A model generated the notes under the pieces. It saw only the letters and a program-made list of their open reading frames with translations. It made no database searches and was not told the origin of the DNA. From the NCBI RefSeq assembly GCF_019457905.1, contig NZ_JAHZSV010000021.1, positions 17,529 through 81,528 on the forward strand: a DNA stretch of 64,000 nt, in the 5' to 3' direction. Both the position numbers and the translations under genes were made by a program. Shown here one piece after another: positions 50,241-59,554 of the stretch (positions are counted from its first letter, which is position 1; the number at the start of each line of letters is the position of its first letter). The DNA comes from Flagellimonas abyssi. Lineage in GTDB: Bacteria; Bacteroidota; Bacteroidia; Flavobacteriales; Flavobacteriaceae.

Positions 50241-51607
50241 TAGGCGATATGGTTTGTTTTTAAAAAGGCAGAGTTTAATATTTCAAAAGCTTTTTCCAGT
50301 TCTTCCCTGGTTATGGTCAATGGAGGTGACAGTTGCAGTACGTTTCCTTTGGAAACTTTAAAACTTAATCCTTGTTTTAGACACTCGTACATAATTTCTT
50401 CGGCTTCGGCCGTTGCTTTTTCTTTAGAGGTTCTATCGGTCACCAGTTCAATGCCCCATAAAAGTCCAACACCCCGCACATCCCCGATCAAGGAATATTT
50501 TCGATGCATTTTGTATAGGGCCTTTCTCATGAATTCTTCATCTTCCTTCACTTTTTGCAAAATGTTTTCCTCTTCCAGAACCTCCAGAAGTGTAAGACCG
50601 GCCATAGTCCCCAAAGGACTTTTTTCGTGGGTGTAATGACCAAGGGAAATGTGTCCGAACTTGTTGTATTCTTCCCGGGTAACAATGGCAGCTTGAGGAA
50701 TAATTCCACCTCCCAATCCTTTGCCCAAGCAGAGAATGTCAGGCTCAATGTCGAAAAGTTCATAGGCGAACATAGTTCCCGTTCTTCCAAAAGCGATGGG
50801 GATTTCATCCAAAATCAACAAAACACCATGTTTGGTGCAAAGCTCCCTAGCTGCTTTCCAGAATTTTTTTGATGGAATCTGCACATCGGTGTTGCGAATG
50901 GTCTCCGCTAAAAAAGCTCCAATTTGATGGTCTTTCTCCAAAACATACTGCAAATACTCCAAGGCTTTATCCTCGTTTCCCTCAAATATGCCGCGATAGG
51001 TTATTGGGGGAGGAATACGCTCCACACCGGGCATTAATGGCCCCATATGCTCCTGAAAAACTGCTTCGCCCCCAACGCTGATGGCATCCAGAGATGCACC
51101 GTGGAACGAATCCCAAAAAGAGACCACCTTGTGCTTGCCCGTGATGGCCCTGGCCAATTTTAGGGCAATGCCGATGGCCGAGCTTCCGTTTGGGGTCAAT
51201 AAGATGCGGTTAAAACCTTTTGGAGTGTAAGAGGTCAATTTCTCCGCAAACTTTACAGCCGTTGCATTGGCGTAGCGTCTTGTGGAAAAAGTCAAATTTT
51301 GAAGCTGCTCTGTTAGTCGAGCGACCAGTTTTGGGTGGGAAAACCCGATTTGGTGCACATTGTTTCCGTGAAAATCGAGGTATTTCTTGCCCGACACACT
51401 TATCATGTGCGAACCTTCACAATTTTGGAGCACGTCCAAACAAGGTGTCGACATGGATTGATGCATAAAATACTTGGCGTCCTTTTCCAGTAGCTCCTTG
51501 GTTTCATCGCTCACTTCGTTCTGCAACCATGTTCCCCTCGCAGGAGTCAGGTTGATGTCGCCTTCCACAACAGATTCTGGGTTGTGCTCATCGCGCATTT
51601 GATTCAT
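50240..51607 (-). CDS. Class III PLP enzyme, probable 1-hydroxy-2-aminoethylphosphonate ammonia-lyase (PbfA-like)
   Basis: The 455-residue enzyme is a class III aminotransferase-fold protein with ILDEIPIAFGRTG and the PLP lysine in CLGKGLGGG. Its N-terminal part (EGDINLTPARGTWL, YFMHQSMSTPCLDVL, DFHGNNVHQIGFSHP) resembles, from memory, the PbfA group, which converts (R)-1-hydroxy-2-aminoethylphosphonate to phosphonoacetaldehyde and ammonia. That product is the substrate of the PhnX-type hydrolase encoded at 58880. An ordinary aminotransferase is the alternative. It is cytosolic, no signal peptide. It lies inside an operon of otherwise exported proteins, 6 bp after the surface phosphodiesterase gene. 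Confidence 0.75.
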   Translation of the reverse strand: MNQMRDEHNPESVVEGDINLTPARGTWLQNEVSDETKELLEKDAKYFMHQSMSTPCLDVLQNCEGSHMISVSGKKYLDFHGNNVHQIGFSHPKLVARLTEQLQNLTFSTRRYANATAVKFAEKLTSYTPKGFNRILLTPNGSSAIGIALKLARAITGKHKVVSFWDSFHGASLDAISVGGEAVFQEHMGPLMPGVERIPPPITYRGIFEGNEDKALEYLQYVLEKDHQIGAFLAETIRNTDVQIPSKKFWKAARELCTKHGVLLILDEIPIAFGRTGTMFAYELFDIEPDILCLGKGLGGGIIPQAAIVTREEYNKFGHISLGHYTHEKSPLGTMAGLTLLEVLEEENILQKVKEDEEFMRKALYKMHRKYSLIGDVRGVGLLWGIELVTDRTSKEKATAEAEEIMYECLKQGLSFKVSKGNVLQLSPPLTITREELEKAFEILNSAFLKTNHIA

Positions 51608-51613
51608 TCTTTA

Positions 51614-53269
51614 TTATTTTTCTCTAAACAGTCTGTCCGCTGGAATAATCTGTTTCGGCGTGTTGGGACCTGAATATTTGACATCCAAATGATAGCCCCC
51701 GCCCCCATTAAAAAATTCGACCCGAACTAGATGCCTTCCTTCGGATAGTTCCAACGATCCGCTGCGTTCCATAACCCCATGGTCTCCGTCGTTATTCACT
51801 ATCTCGGTACCGTTCACATAAAGTTTACTGCCATCATCACTATTGGTGAAAAAATTATAAGTTCCTGCTTCGGTCACTTCCAAATAACTTTCAAAAACAA
51901 CGGCTACTTGCTCTTGCGGCATATCTTCGGAGAGTGCTTGCTTATGGGAGAATTCTGTTACGTAACCTTCATGCGCCGGATTTAAGGTAGTGAAATCCGG
52001 AAGCTTTTCGATACCGCTTACTTCAAAAACCTCAAATTTGACAGGGTCTTGTTTTGTTTTTGAAACAATCCTAAAATTGCCCTCGGCAACCGTACTCACC
52101 AATTGATCATTCTGAAAGATGCCGGCCTTGATGATTACGGTTTCGTTTAGATAAAAAGTATCCTGATAGACTTGGCTGTTTTCCAAAGTAGGCACATTAT
52201 TGCCAATGGTATAGCGAATCTCACCAACGTTATTCGGGTTTTGCATAACGACGGCTACCGAATCCGCTTTGAAAACCCCTCCTGCTGGTTCAAAATAGCC
52301 TGCGTCCGGGAGGATTTTTGGTTGGGTTATCTGCTCCTTTCGTTTATAGACAAGTTTTGGAGCCTCATTCCCGATAAATGCCCCTTTTATAGGTCTGCCT
52401 ATCCAAGCTTGGGGCATTTGCAATCCCATGGCGTAGGCAACCGTTGGGGCATTATCGTATTGGTAAACGGTCTCTTCGATTTTATAGCCTTTTTTGATGC
52501 CCGCACCATACAAAATGAACGGAATCTCCATTTCGGCAAGGCTTTCACCTCCGTGACCAAAACCCAATCCTCCGTGGTCTGCGGATATAATGAACATGGT
52601 TTTTTCAAATATCCCCGCATCCTTGGTTGAATTAACGATTTTAGCTATCAAGGAATCTGCCTTTTCCACCGATTTGTAATACTCAGGGCTTCCGTGTCCT
52701 AGGGAATGTCCCGCATGATCCACGTGATCCAAATGCACAAAGGTGAATTTTGGTTTATGTTCTTTGATGTAATTTACCGCTGCTTGGGTGGTGTTATCCT
52801 CATGATCTCCGTCGATATCAAAATCAACATCAGATTTTTCGAACAAACGTCCAAAACCGTCCCAGTCGTAAATGGCACCCACATGTGCTTCTGGCTGTTG
52901 GTCTTTAAACAGTGTAAATATGGTTGGAAATGTCCCATTTTTGGTAACGACCACCGGTGGTAATTGGTGGTCGAACTTTTCCCAACCGTTGGAGGTTACC
53001 CCATGTTGTTCTGTATCGGCTCCCATGATCATACTGGCCCAATTGGGACTGGAACTTGATGGGAGTACGGACCGTGCATGCATGGTTGCGGCCCCATTCC
53101 GGATCATGGAATCCAAGGTTGGTGTTTTGGCCTTTTGAATCCCATCGGGACTCATACCGTCTATTCCAATGATGACGACGTGCTCAATATTGGTGGACCG
53201 ACCTACTTTTTTTGAGCACGATACCATCAAACCAAGCAACAAAATAAGTAACAGTAGTTTATTAGACAT
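51614..53269 (-). CDS. Lipoprotein phosphodiesterase/nucleotide-pyrophosphatase-type enzyme with PA14 domain
   Basis: The ATG giving MSNKLLLLILLLGLMVSC (lipobox Cys18) is chosen; the longer reading adds 54 residues without pattern. The 551-residue protein has an alkaline-phosphatase-superfamily catalytic domain (about 25-310) with IGIDGMSPDG, PSSSSPNWASMIMG, DHVDHAGHSLGH and ADHGGLGFGHGG. A beta domain follows and then a PA14-type domain (about 415-545: YLEVTEAGTYNFFTNSDDGSKLYVNG), which usually binds carbohydrate. It should cut phosphodiester or phosphonate-ester bonds at the surface and bind a glycan-linked substrate. It follows SusD after a hairpin. Confidence 0.85.
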   Translation of the reverse strand: MSNKLLLLILLLGLMVSCSKKVGRSTNIEHVVIIGIDGMSPDGIQKAKTPTLDSMIRNGAATMHARSVLPSSSSPNWASMIMGADTEQHGVTSNGWEKFDHQLPPVVVTKNGTFPTIFTLFKDQQPEAHVGAIYDWDGFGRLFEKSDVDFDIDGDHEDNTTQAAVNYIKEHKPKFTFVHLDHVDHAGHSLGHGSPEYYKSVEKADSLIAKIVNSTKDAGIFEKTMFIISADHGGLGFGHGGESLAEMEIPFILYGAGIKKGYKIEETVYQYDNAPTVAYAMGLQMPQAWIGRPIKGAFIGNEAPKLVYKRKEQITQPKILPDAGYFEPAGGVFKADSVAVVMQNPNNVGEIRYTIGNNVPTLENSQVYQDTFYLNETVIIKAGIFQNDQLVSTVAEGNFRIVSKTKQDPVKFEVFEVSGIEKLPDFTTLNPAHEGYVTEFSHKQALSEDMPQEQVAVVFESYLEVTEAGTYNFFTNSDDGSKLYVNGTEIVNNDGDHGVMERSGSLELSEGRHLVRVEFFNGGGGYHLDVKYSGPNTPKQIIPADRLFREK

Positions 53270-53291
53270 CTTATTTATTTTTAACAATAAA

Positions 53292-53316
53292 GGCTGCCCT
53301 GAAAAACAGGGCAACC
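53292..53316 (-). terminator. Hairpin after SusD, likely attenuator
   Basis: On the minus strand GGTTGCCCTG and CAGGGCAGCC pair over 10 bp (one G-U) with a loop of five U, followed by TTTATTG. Located between susD and the phosphodiesterase gene of the same operon, it may lower downstream expression or protect the susCD message. Confidence 0.65.
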
Positions 53317-53348
53317 ATATTTTGTTTAAAAGACTATTTTTCAATCGT

Positions 53349-54800
53349 TTAATATCTGGTTCCGGTTTCCCACCAGCTAGGTGTATTGATGTTGTCTCCT
53401 TCCCCGCCCATGGCTTGTACGGCTGCTTCATAGTTTGCCGTATTCAATGTCTGTTCGGACGATGGATAAAGGAAACGAACTGGATAGCGTCCTCCATTAA
53501 GGTCGTCCTGACCAGTCTCCAAGGCAGGAATTCCTGTTCTTCTGTAATCCATCCATCCTTGGTAATCCACGTTCCAAAGTGCTATGGTCTTTTGAGTTAA
53601 AAGCAATTCCAGAGAACCATCATATTGCACAGATGGCTGGGCCAAGTATGCATCAATATCATCATCCGCTACGCCCCAATAGGCCAAGCTTGCCCTGATT
53701 CCTGCATTGTAGTAATCGGCAGCACTACCGGCAATGAATCCTCTTTCGGCAGCCTCTGCCAGAATGAACTGTACTTCGGAGTTTTTCATGATAAATGCTT
53801 CCGCCGCCGTGGAAGAGAAGTAGAACAGTTCCACATCCAAACGGCTTGGACTGTTGGCATCATCATAGGCACGGGCATTATCTTGGTTAAGCCCGATTGG
53901 GATCCCTATCCATTCGCCATCGCTGTTACGATCGAACCAAATATCCAAGCGAGGGTCGTTGAATTCTTCAAAATAACCCAACAGCGTGGTGCAAAGACTC
54001 TTTTCATCAAAACCACCGATACGACCTGTGCTTTCTGGCCATGAATCGGTATTTGAAGTTCCACTATAGGTTAATGTGGCGTTGTCATCATTAGAATTGA
54101 TGTAGTTGCCTGCACTTACAATCGCCTGCATTTCAGCCGAGACATCCGTTTGTTTGGAAATTCTCATCAGGTAACGAAGACGCAAGGAATTCGCCAGCTT
54201 TCTCCATTTGGAAGCATCTCCATCGTAAATAACGTCACCGGTGGATCCGGTAATCGCCTCCCCTTTTGCCAATGCGGCATCGGCAGCTGCCAAATCTTGA
54301 AGGACTCCATTGTAAACGGTTTCTTGATCATCGTAAACCGGTGTAAAAATTCCTTCGGATTCACCTGCCATGGCCTCGGTGTACGGTACGTGGCCATAGA
54401 GATCGGTAAGGTTGGCAAAAGAAAGTGCTCTCAATGTCAGGGCAATTCCTTCGTAGGTTGCATTTTGTGACCCTTCCGCACGGGAGATTTCCAGAATATC
54501 GTTGATTTCGGGCAAGTAGTTGTAAAAGAAATTCCACATGCCTTGATCTCCCCAATCAAATTGGCTAAAACCGGGAAAGTTGTTTTTTGCCATGAGCTGG
54601 GTAATGGTATTTCCATCGCTATACCCTTCCTGTGTCAACGTTCTTGTGATTTCCGAAGTTACGGTGGAGGTTAGCAAGTTGGCACTAACTTGTTCCGGGG
54701 CGTTGGGGTTGGAGTTGATACTCTCAAAATTATCGGTACACGAAACCAATGCGGTTCCTGCAAATAAGATGGATGTTATGAAGTTTGATGTTTTCATCAT
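53349..54800 (-). CDS. SusD/RagB-family surface lipoprotein
   Basis: The 483-residue protein has a lipoprotein signal (MKTSNFITSILFAGTALVSC) and the helical-repeat fold of the SusD-like group (NSNPNAPEQVSANLLTSTV; ALTLRALSFANLTDLYGHVP; FILAEAAERGFI near 345). It caps the SusC barrel and captures ligand at the surface. It follows susC by 21 bp. Next to a phosphonate-type degradation set, the ligand may be a phosphonate-containing glycan, lipid or ester. The partner susC is complete. Confidence 0.93.
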   Translation of the reverse strand: MMKTSNFITSILFAGTALVSCTDNFESINSNPNAPEQVSANLLTSTVTSEITRTLTQEGYSDGNTITQLMAKNNFPGFSQFDWGDQGMWNFFYNYLPEINDILEISRAEGSQNATYEGIALTLRALSFANLTDLYGHVPYTEAMAGESEGIFTPVYDDQETVYNGVLQDLAAADAALAKGEAITGSTGDVIYDGDASKWRKLANSLRLRYLMRISKQTDVSAEMQAIVSAGNYINSNDDNATLTYSGTSNTDSWPESTGRIGGFDEKSLCTTLLGYFEEFNDPRLDIWFDRNSDGEWIGIPIGLNQDNARAYDDANSPSRLDVELFYFSSTAAEAFIMKNSEVQFILAEAAERGFIAGSAADYYNAGIRASLAYWGVADDDIDAYLAQPSVQYDGSLELLLTQKTIALWNVDYQGWMDYRRTGIPALETGQDDLNGGRYPVRFLYPSSEQTLNTANYEAAVQAMGGEGDNINTPSWWETGTRY

Positions 54801-54821
54801 TCTTTGTCTTAAATTCTTTGT

Positions 54822-57800
54822 TTAAAATTCTACGTTAAGGTTAAGTCCAAAACTTCTTGTACTTGGCAATGCCATATCTTCCACGCCTGGTACTATTGAA
54901 CCTCCAGAGAAAGAAATAGATTCAGGATCTACGTGGTCGTTTTCCGTCCAAAGCGCCAGGTTACGACCCACCAAAGAAATTGTTGCCGAACGTATTGGCG
55001 TGTTGGCCAAAAGCTTGCTTGGCAGCGTGTAGCCCAATTTTACTTCTCTTAGTTTTACGTAGGTAGCGTCGAACATGGAACTTTGCTCATTGCCCCTGTT
55101 GTACACATGGGAATAATAGTTTGATGCTGCCACATTGACCGTGTTAGGCGTATAATTGCCATTTCCATCATCTACAACACCTTGTGCCACAATACCTGTT
55201 TCACGACCTGGAACGGTGAAGTCCAGCATCCCTGTGGTACCACCAATGGCAACGGTTCTTGAGTGATAAACACCACCTTGTCTCCAATCGAAAAGGAATC
55301 CAAAACGAAGATTTTTGTACTTGAAACTGTTTTGGAAACCAACCATAAAGTCCGGGTTGTAATTGCCAAGGTTTCGCAGTTCGTTGCTTCTTATGGGCAG
55401 ACCTGAATCTCCATCAATGATCCATTGTCCGTAGTAAGGACTGTTTTGATCGGTCACCTGTTCGAAACCTGTTCCGTAAAGGTCGCCCATACGTTCGCCG
55501 ACCTCTGCAACAACTTGAAGGTAATTTTCCTTCACCAAATATTGCGTTAACCCATCCGTAAGTTCCTTTACCTCACCACGGTTGGTGGTAAAGTTGATGT
55601 TGGTATCCCAGCTAAAGTTGTCAGTTCTAAGCGGTGTTGCCGTCAAGGTAATTTCCAAACCTTTATTCTCTACCTCACCGGCATTGATGACCCTGGAACT
55701 AAATCCAGAGGTGTTGGATACTGGTAAAGAAAGAATCTGGTTATTCGTTACCGACTTATATGCGGCCACATCCAATCCCAATCGGTTTCCGAAGAACCGA
55801 ACATCGGCACCTACTTCGAATGAGTTGGTACGTTCCGGTTTTAAATCGGCAAGTTTCAATTCGGATGGGGAATAGGCCCTTGAATATCCGTTGAAGGTAT
55901 TTCCAAAACCAAAGGTCGCGGCCAAGTTATAGGGGTCGGTATCGTTACCAACACTGGCCCAACCACCTCTAACTTTAGCAAAGCTGATGGCTTCCGGCAT
56001 TTGGAACATATCAGAAAGAATGAAACTCAAACCAACGGATGGATAGAAATAACTATTGTTTCCATCAGGTAATGTGGAAGACCAATCGTTACGAGCGGTA
56101 ACATCCAAGAAAGCATAATCTTTATAGGCCAAATTGGAGAAGGCATACAAACTGTTTACGGTGAATTTACCGTCATAATCACTCTGCGTCAACGGCTCGG
56201 CCGCGTTTCCAAAGTTATAGATTCCAGGAATAGACAATGAGTTGGCACTTATTCGTTGATATCTATTTTTAGCGGAACGATGGTTACCTCCGAAGGACAC
56301 TCCAAAATCAAAATCTTGGTTCAGCTCAGTGTTATACGCAAAAAGAAAATCAGTGTTTTGCTCGTAGGCATAAATAAAGTCCTCCCTGTACTGACCGTTC
56401 GGGAAACGTTGCGTTGAATATGCCCTTTTTCTCATGTCAAGTTCACTGGAATAGTCAAAACCGGAACGCAACATTAGGCTCAAGCCTTTTGCCAAGGTCA
56501 TATCCGCCCTTAGGTTGGTGATTACACGGTCCTTGTTAAAGGCATTGGTGTTCTCGTACACGGTAAAGAAAGGGTTGTCGTGATAGTTATAGTTGTAATT
56601 GTACTGCTGCACACCTTCCAAACCTGGCTGCCAATAATCCCTTAAATTGTTCATGTTGATATGACGACCGAACCAAATCCACAGATACATTACGTTTTCT
56701 GTTCCGTAAGAGTTATTGGGACGGTTGCGGGAGTTCGAGTTGATGTAGTTCATGGAACCGGTCACCTTTAACCAATCGGTAAGATTGTATGACCCGTTGA
56801 CTTGGTACGATCTTCTTTTAAAGTTGGAGTTTGGGATAACGCTCTCACTTTGCAGATCGGTGAAGGACACCCTAAAGTTACCATCTTCGTTAGCTCCCGT
56901 CAACGCAATGTTATTGCTCATGGTGAAGCCTGTTCTAAAAAAGTCATCGATATTGTTTGGCTGTGGAGAAAAAGGCGTTGCAATAATCTCATCAGCAAAT
57001 GTTCCATCAGGATTTCTTGGCCTAACATGAACGTCACCGGCTCGCAGACCGCTAGTGGTAGGGCTATCGTGCTGTGGAATCAATTGTCCGTTCAGGGCAG
57101 GCCCCCAACTTTCGTCCACATGGTCGTTTATCCCACCTGTCAAGGAACGGTTTTGTCCCCCATCATTAAAAGCAAACTGACCTCCCGAACCTTGTCCATA
57201 GCGGTTTTGATATTTTGGGAGTGTCAAAAGATCTTCGAAAGTGGAATTGTGGGTATAGGAAACTCCAATCCCTTTACTTCCCTTACCTGATTTAGTGGTA
57301 ATAAGCACAACACCATTGGCTCCTCTGGAACCATAAAGCGCCGTTGCATTTGGTCCTTTAAGCACGGTCATGGTCTCTACATCGTCGGGGTTGATGTCCA
57401 TGGCGCCATTACCATAGTCAACCCCCATGTTACCTTCACTACCGGTGTTGTTCACATTGTTGTTGATAGGAATACCGTCCACTACAAATAATGGTGAGTT
57501 GGCATTTGGACTTGGGTTAAGCGAGTTTTCACCACGAATAATAATCTGTGAAGAAGATCCAACACCCGAGTTTCCTCCCGTGATTTGAACTCCGGCCATT
57601 TTACCTGCAAGGGAGTTGACCACGTTGGTTTCTTTGGCCTCGGAAATTTCCTCTCCCGAAACCTTTTGTACTGCATACGCTAGTTTCTTGGTCTCCCTTT
57701 GAATACCCAAAGCGGTTACCACAACTTCATCCAATTGTTGCGAATCGGGCTGCAATACAACGGTTGCGCTTGTTTGGCCCGCTGTTTCCAAATCCTGGGA

Positions 57801-58031
57801 GATATATCCTATATAGGATACCACCAAGATTTCTCCTCCTTGCGGGAGCTCAATTTCAAAATTTCCATCAAAGTCGGTCGCCACACCAGTGGACCCACCC
57901 TTTACAACCACCGATGCACCCGGCAATGGCACGTTGTTCTCGTCTAATACCTTTCCTGAAAAGGTGACTTGCGAATAGCCAATTATACTTACGGTGAATG
58001 CAAGTAAAAAAGCTACAATCGATTTTTTCAT
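54822..58031 (-). CDS. SusC/RagA-family TonB-dependent outer-membrane transporter
   Basis: The 1069-residue protein has a signal peptide (KKSIVAFLLAFTVSIIGYSQ), a carboxypeptidase-like regulatory domain (about 22-95: VTFSGKVLDENNVPLPGASV), a plug domain (about 110-230: NVVNSLAGKMAGVQI) and a 22-strand barrel ending in LNLNVEF. It imports a large ligand with SusD using TonB energy. It opens the operon SusC, SusD, phosphodiesterase, PbfA-like enzyme, purple-acid phosphatase, phosphatase. Its upstream region has a sequence shared with the XRE-cupin gene promoter. Confidence 0.95.
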   Translation of the reverse strand: MKKSIVAFLLAFTVSIIGYSQVTFSGKVLDENNVPLPGASVVVKGGSTGVATDFDGNFEIELPQGGEILVVSYIGYISQDLETAGQTSATVVLQPDSQQLDEVVVTALGIQRETKKLAYAVQKVSGEEISEAKETNVVNSLAGKMAGVQITGGNSGVGSSSQIIIRGENSLNPSPNANSPLFVVDGIPINNNVNNTGSEGNMGVDYGNGAMDINPDDVETMTVLKGPNATALYGSRGANGVVLITTKSGKGSKGIGVSYTHNSTFEDLLTLPKYQNRYGQGSGGQFAFNDGGQNRSLTGGINDHVDESWGPALNGQLIPQHDSPTTSGLRAGDVHVRPRNPDGTFADEIIATPFSPQPNNIDDFFRTGFTMSNNIALTGANEDGNFRVSFTDLQSESVIPNSNFKRRSYQVNGSYNLTDWLKVTGSMNYINSNSRNRPNNSYGTENVMYLWIWFGRHINMNNLRDYWQPGLEGVQQYNYNYNYHDNPFFTVYENTNAFNKDRVITNLRADMTLAKGLSLMLRSGFDYSSELDMRKRAYSTQRFPNGQYREDFIYAYEQNTDFLFAYNTELNQDFDFGVSFGGNHRSAKNRYQRISANSLSIPGIYNFGNAAEPLTQSDYDGKFTVNSLYAFSNLAYKDYAFLDVTARNDWSSTLPDGNNSYFYPSVGLSFILSDMFQMPEAISFAKVRGGWASVGNDTDPYNLAATFGFGNTFNGYSRAYSPSELKLADLKPERTNSFEVGADVRFFGNRLGLDVAAYKSVTNNQILSLPVSNTSGFSSRVINAGEVENKGLEITLTATPLRTDNFSWDTNINFTTNRGEVKELTDGLTQYLVKENYLQVVAEVGERMGDLYGTGFEQVTDQNSPYYGQWIIDGDSGLPIRSNELRNLGNYNPDFMVGFQNSFKYKNLRFGFLFDWRQGGVYHSRTVAIGGTTGMLDFTVPGRETGIVAQGVVDDGNGNYTPNTVNVAASNYYSHVYNRGNEQSSMFDATYVKLREVKLGYTLPSKLLANTPIRSATISLVGRNLALWTENDHVDPESISFSGGSIVPGVEDMALPSTRSFGLNLNVEF

Positions 58032-58061
58032 TTGTTGAGTATTTGTAAAAATTGGTTAATT

Positions 58062-58077
58062 ATTTATCAACAAATAT
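58062..58077. promoter_or_regulatory. Putative XRE-cupin operator in the susC promoter
   Basis: ATTTATCAACAAATAT matches ATTTATCAAAAAATAT at 58265-58280 in 15 of 16 positions, same orientation. It lies 31 bp upstream of the susC start codon, within the likely promoter region. Confidence 0.5.
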
Positions 58078-58250
58078 CCAACACAAGAGTTAAGGCAGAC
58101 CTTTAAACAGATTAAAAAAATGATACGGAATGGTTAAAAGAAACCGTTCAATGTTATGTAAACATTATTTACAAATATGCAATTTATCTAAATCGACAAA
58201 AAGACAGATCTTACAACATACCCCAGTAGTTTAATGGATTAATCGTATTT

Positions 58251-58294
58251 TTTTAGTATTCTTGATTTATCAAAAAATATTATAAATACTAAAA
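58251..58294. promoter_or_regulatory. Putative operator upstream of the XRE-cupin gene
   Basis: An outer inverted repeat TTTTAGTATT (58251-58260) and AATACTAAAA (58285-58294) surrounds an inner palindrome TTGATTTATCAA (58262-58273). The 16-bp element shared with the susC promoter begins within it. The arrangement suggests autoregulation. A strong Shine-Dalgarno AGGAGG follows at 58298-58303, unusual for this phylum. Confidence 0.55.
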
Positions 58295-58312
58295 TTTAGG
58301 AGGCCATAAATA

Positions 58313-58879
58313 ATGGAAGATTACCTCATAGGGATTGGGAAAAGAATAAAGCAAATCCGCAAGAACAATAAAAAGACCATAAACGATGTTGCGATAGCTG
58401 CCGGTGTAACTGCAGGTCTTATTTCGCGCATTGAAAATGGGAGAACCATACCATCTCTTCCCGTATTTTTAAAAATTGTGGAAGCATTGGGTACCCAGAT
58501 GACAGATTTTTTTGATGGTATCCCGAAAGGTATCGGTCAAAATTTTATTGTGACCCGTAAGAACGAACAGTCCATTATCGAAAAAGAGGATGAGGCGATA
58601 GGGTTTACCTACAACTATATCTTCGGTAAACAATTGAATTCCGTGGGTTTTGAAAGTGTGCTTCTGGAAGTACAGCCCAATTCAAAAAGAGAAAAAGTAG
58701 TGACCGATGCTTTTGAGTTCAAGTATATTTTAACAGGAGAGTGCTATTACAAGATCGGGGACCAAGAAGTACTCCTAAAAGAGGGGGACTCTATATTTTT
58801 TGACGGTCGAATCCCCCATGTGCCTATCAATAGAGGAAAAGTCGCCTCTAAAATGCTGGTGGTCTATTATTTTATTTGA
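58313..58879 (+). CDS. XRE-type HTH regulator with cupin effector domain
   Basis: The 188-residue protein has an HTH of Xre type at residues 8-62 (DVAIAAGVTAGLISRIENGRTIPS) and a C-terminal cupin-type barrel (about 105-185: KYILTGECYYKIGDQEVLLKEGDSIFFDGRIPHVPIN). Such regulators sense a small metabolite through the cupin. It lies between the divergent susC operon and the convergent phosphonate operon, and is likely to control both through the shared ATTTATCAA element. Its stop is adjacent to the stop of the hydrolase gene (58880). A strong AGGAGG ribosome-binding site sits 9 nt upstream. Confidence 0.9.
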   Translation: MEDYLIGIGKRIKQIRKNNKKTINDVAIAAGVTAGLISRIENGRTIPSLPVFLKIVEALGTQMTDFFDGIPKGIGQNFIVTRKNEQSIIEKEDEAIGFTYNYIFGKQLNSVGFESVLLEVQPNSKREKVVTDAFEFKYILTGECYYKIGDQEVLLKEGDSIFFDGRIPHVPINRGKVASKMLVVYYFI

Positions 58880-59554
58880 TCAAGAAAACAATATCTTTTC
58901 CAAATCGGTCAAGGAATCCAATATCAGCGTCGGTTGGGCAGTCGACAACTGTTCACGTGTTTGGGCGCCGGTCAAAACACCCACGGTCCAACCACAATTC
59001 GCATTTTTCCCCTCTTCAATATCGATAATGGAGTCACCAGCTTTCAATACATTTTCAGGGTTTTTGATACCGAACATATCCATAGCCTTGTCTATCATTT
59101 CCGAAGATGGTCTCCCATTTACCACATCGTCGGCGGTAATCACAGCATCGATTTGATTCCCTTGGACCCATCCCAGTTTGCCCAAAAGTGAACTTGCGGT
59201 TTTTTGGTCATATCCAGTGTTCAATACTACTTTGACATCTTTGGACTTTAATAGTTGAAAAAATGCCTCTACACCATCATAGGAGGTAACTTCTAAATTG
59301 GAATAGGCTTCGTCCAACATTTCTTTGAAATCTTCAAATACAAGATTGGTATCAATTGATGTATTCTTGGTCTGTTCCAATATATCTGCAATGGCCTTGA
59401 ATTTTTCCTTACCTGCGCCAAATTCCAGAACGGTATCCAAAGAAACTTCTACCCCATGCTTGGCCAAAGCGGCCCTAACCGTTTTATAGACTACATTGTC
59501 CTCGTTCACTGTGGTGCCTGCCATATCAAAAACGGCCAATTGTATTTTTTTCAT
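58880..59554 (-). CDS. PhnX-like phosphonatase (HAD superfamily)
   Basis: The 224-residue enzyme has the HAD motif I as DMAGTT (FDMAGTTVNEDNVVYK), the variant that marks phosphonatases, rather than DxDxT. Motif II/III positions carry LNTGYD and NGRPSSEMIDKA, with Arg in place of the usual Lys, and AGDSIIDIEEGKNA ends the core. Lysines after GAGKEKFKAI in the cap may serve the Schiff base with the aldehyde. It resembles the TIGR03351 group of phosphonatase-like enzymes. It should split phosphonoacetaldehyde or a close relative into an aldehyde and phosphate. Overlaps the FAD gene by 4 nt. Confidence 0.87.
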   Translation of the reverse strand: MKKIQLAVFDMAGTTVNEDNVVYKTVRAALAKHGVEVSLDTVLEFGAGKEKFKAIADILEQTKNTSIDTNLVFEDFKEMLDEAYSNLEVTSYDGVEAFFQLLKSKDVKVVLNTGYDQKTASSLLGKLGWVQGNQIDAVITADDVVNGRPSSEMIDKAMDMFGIKNPENVLKAGDSIIDIEEGKNANCGWTVGVLTGAQTREQLSTAQPTLILDSLTDLEKILFS

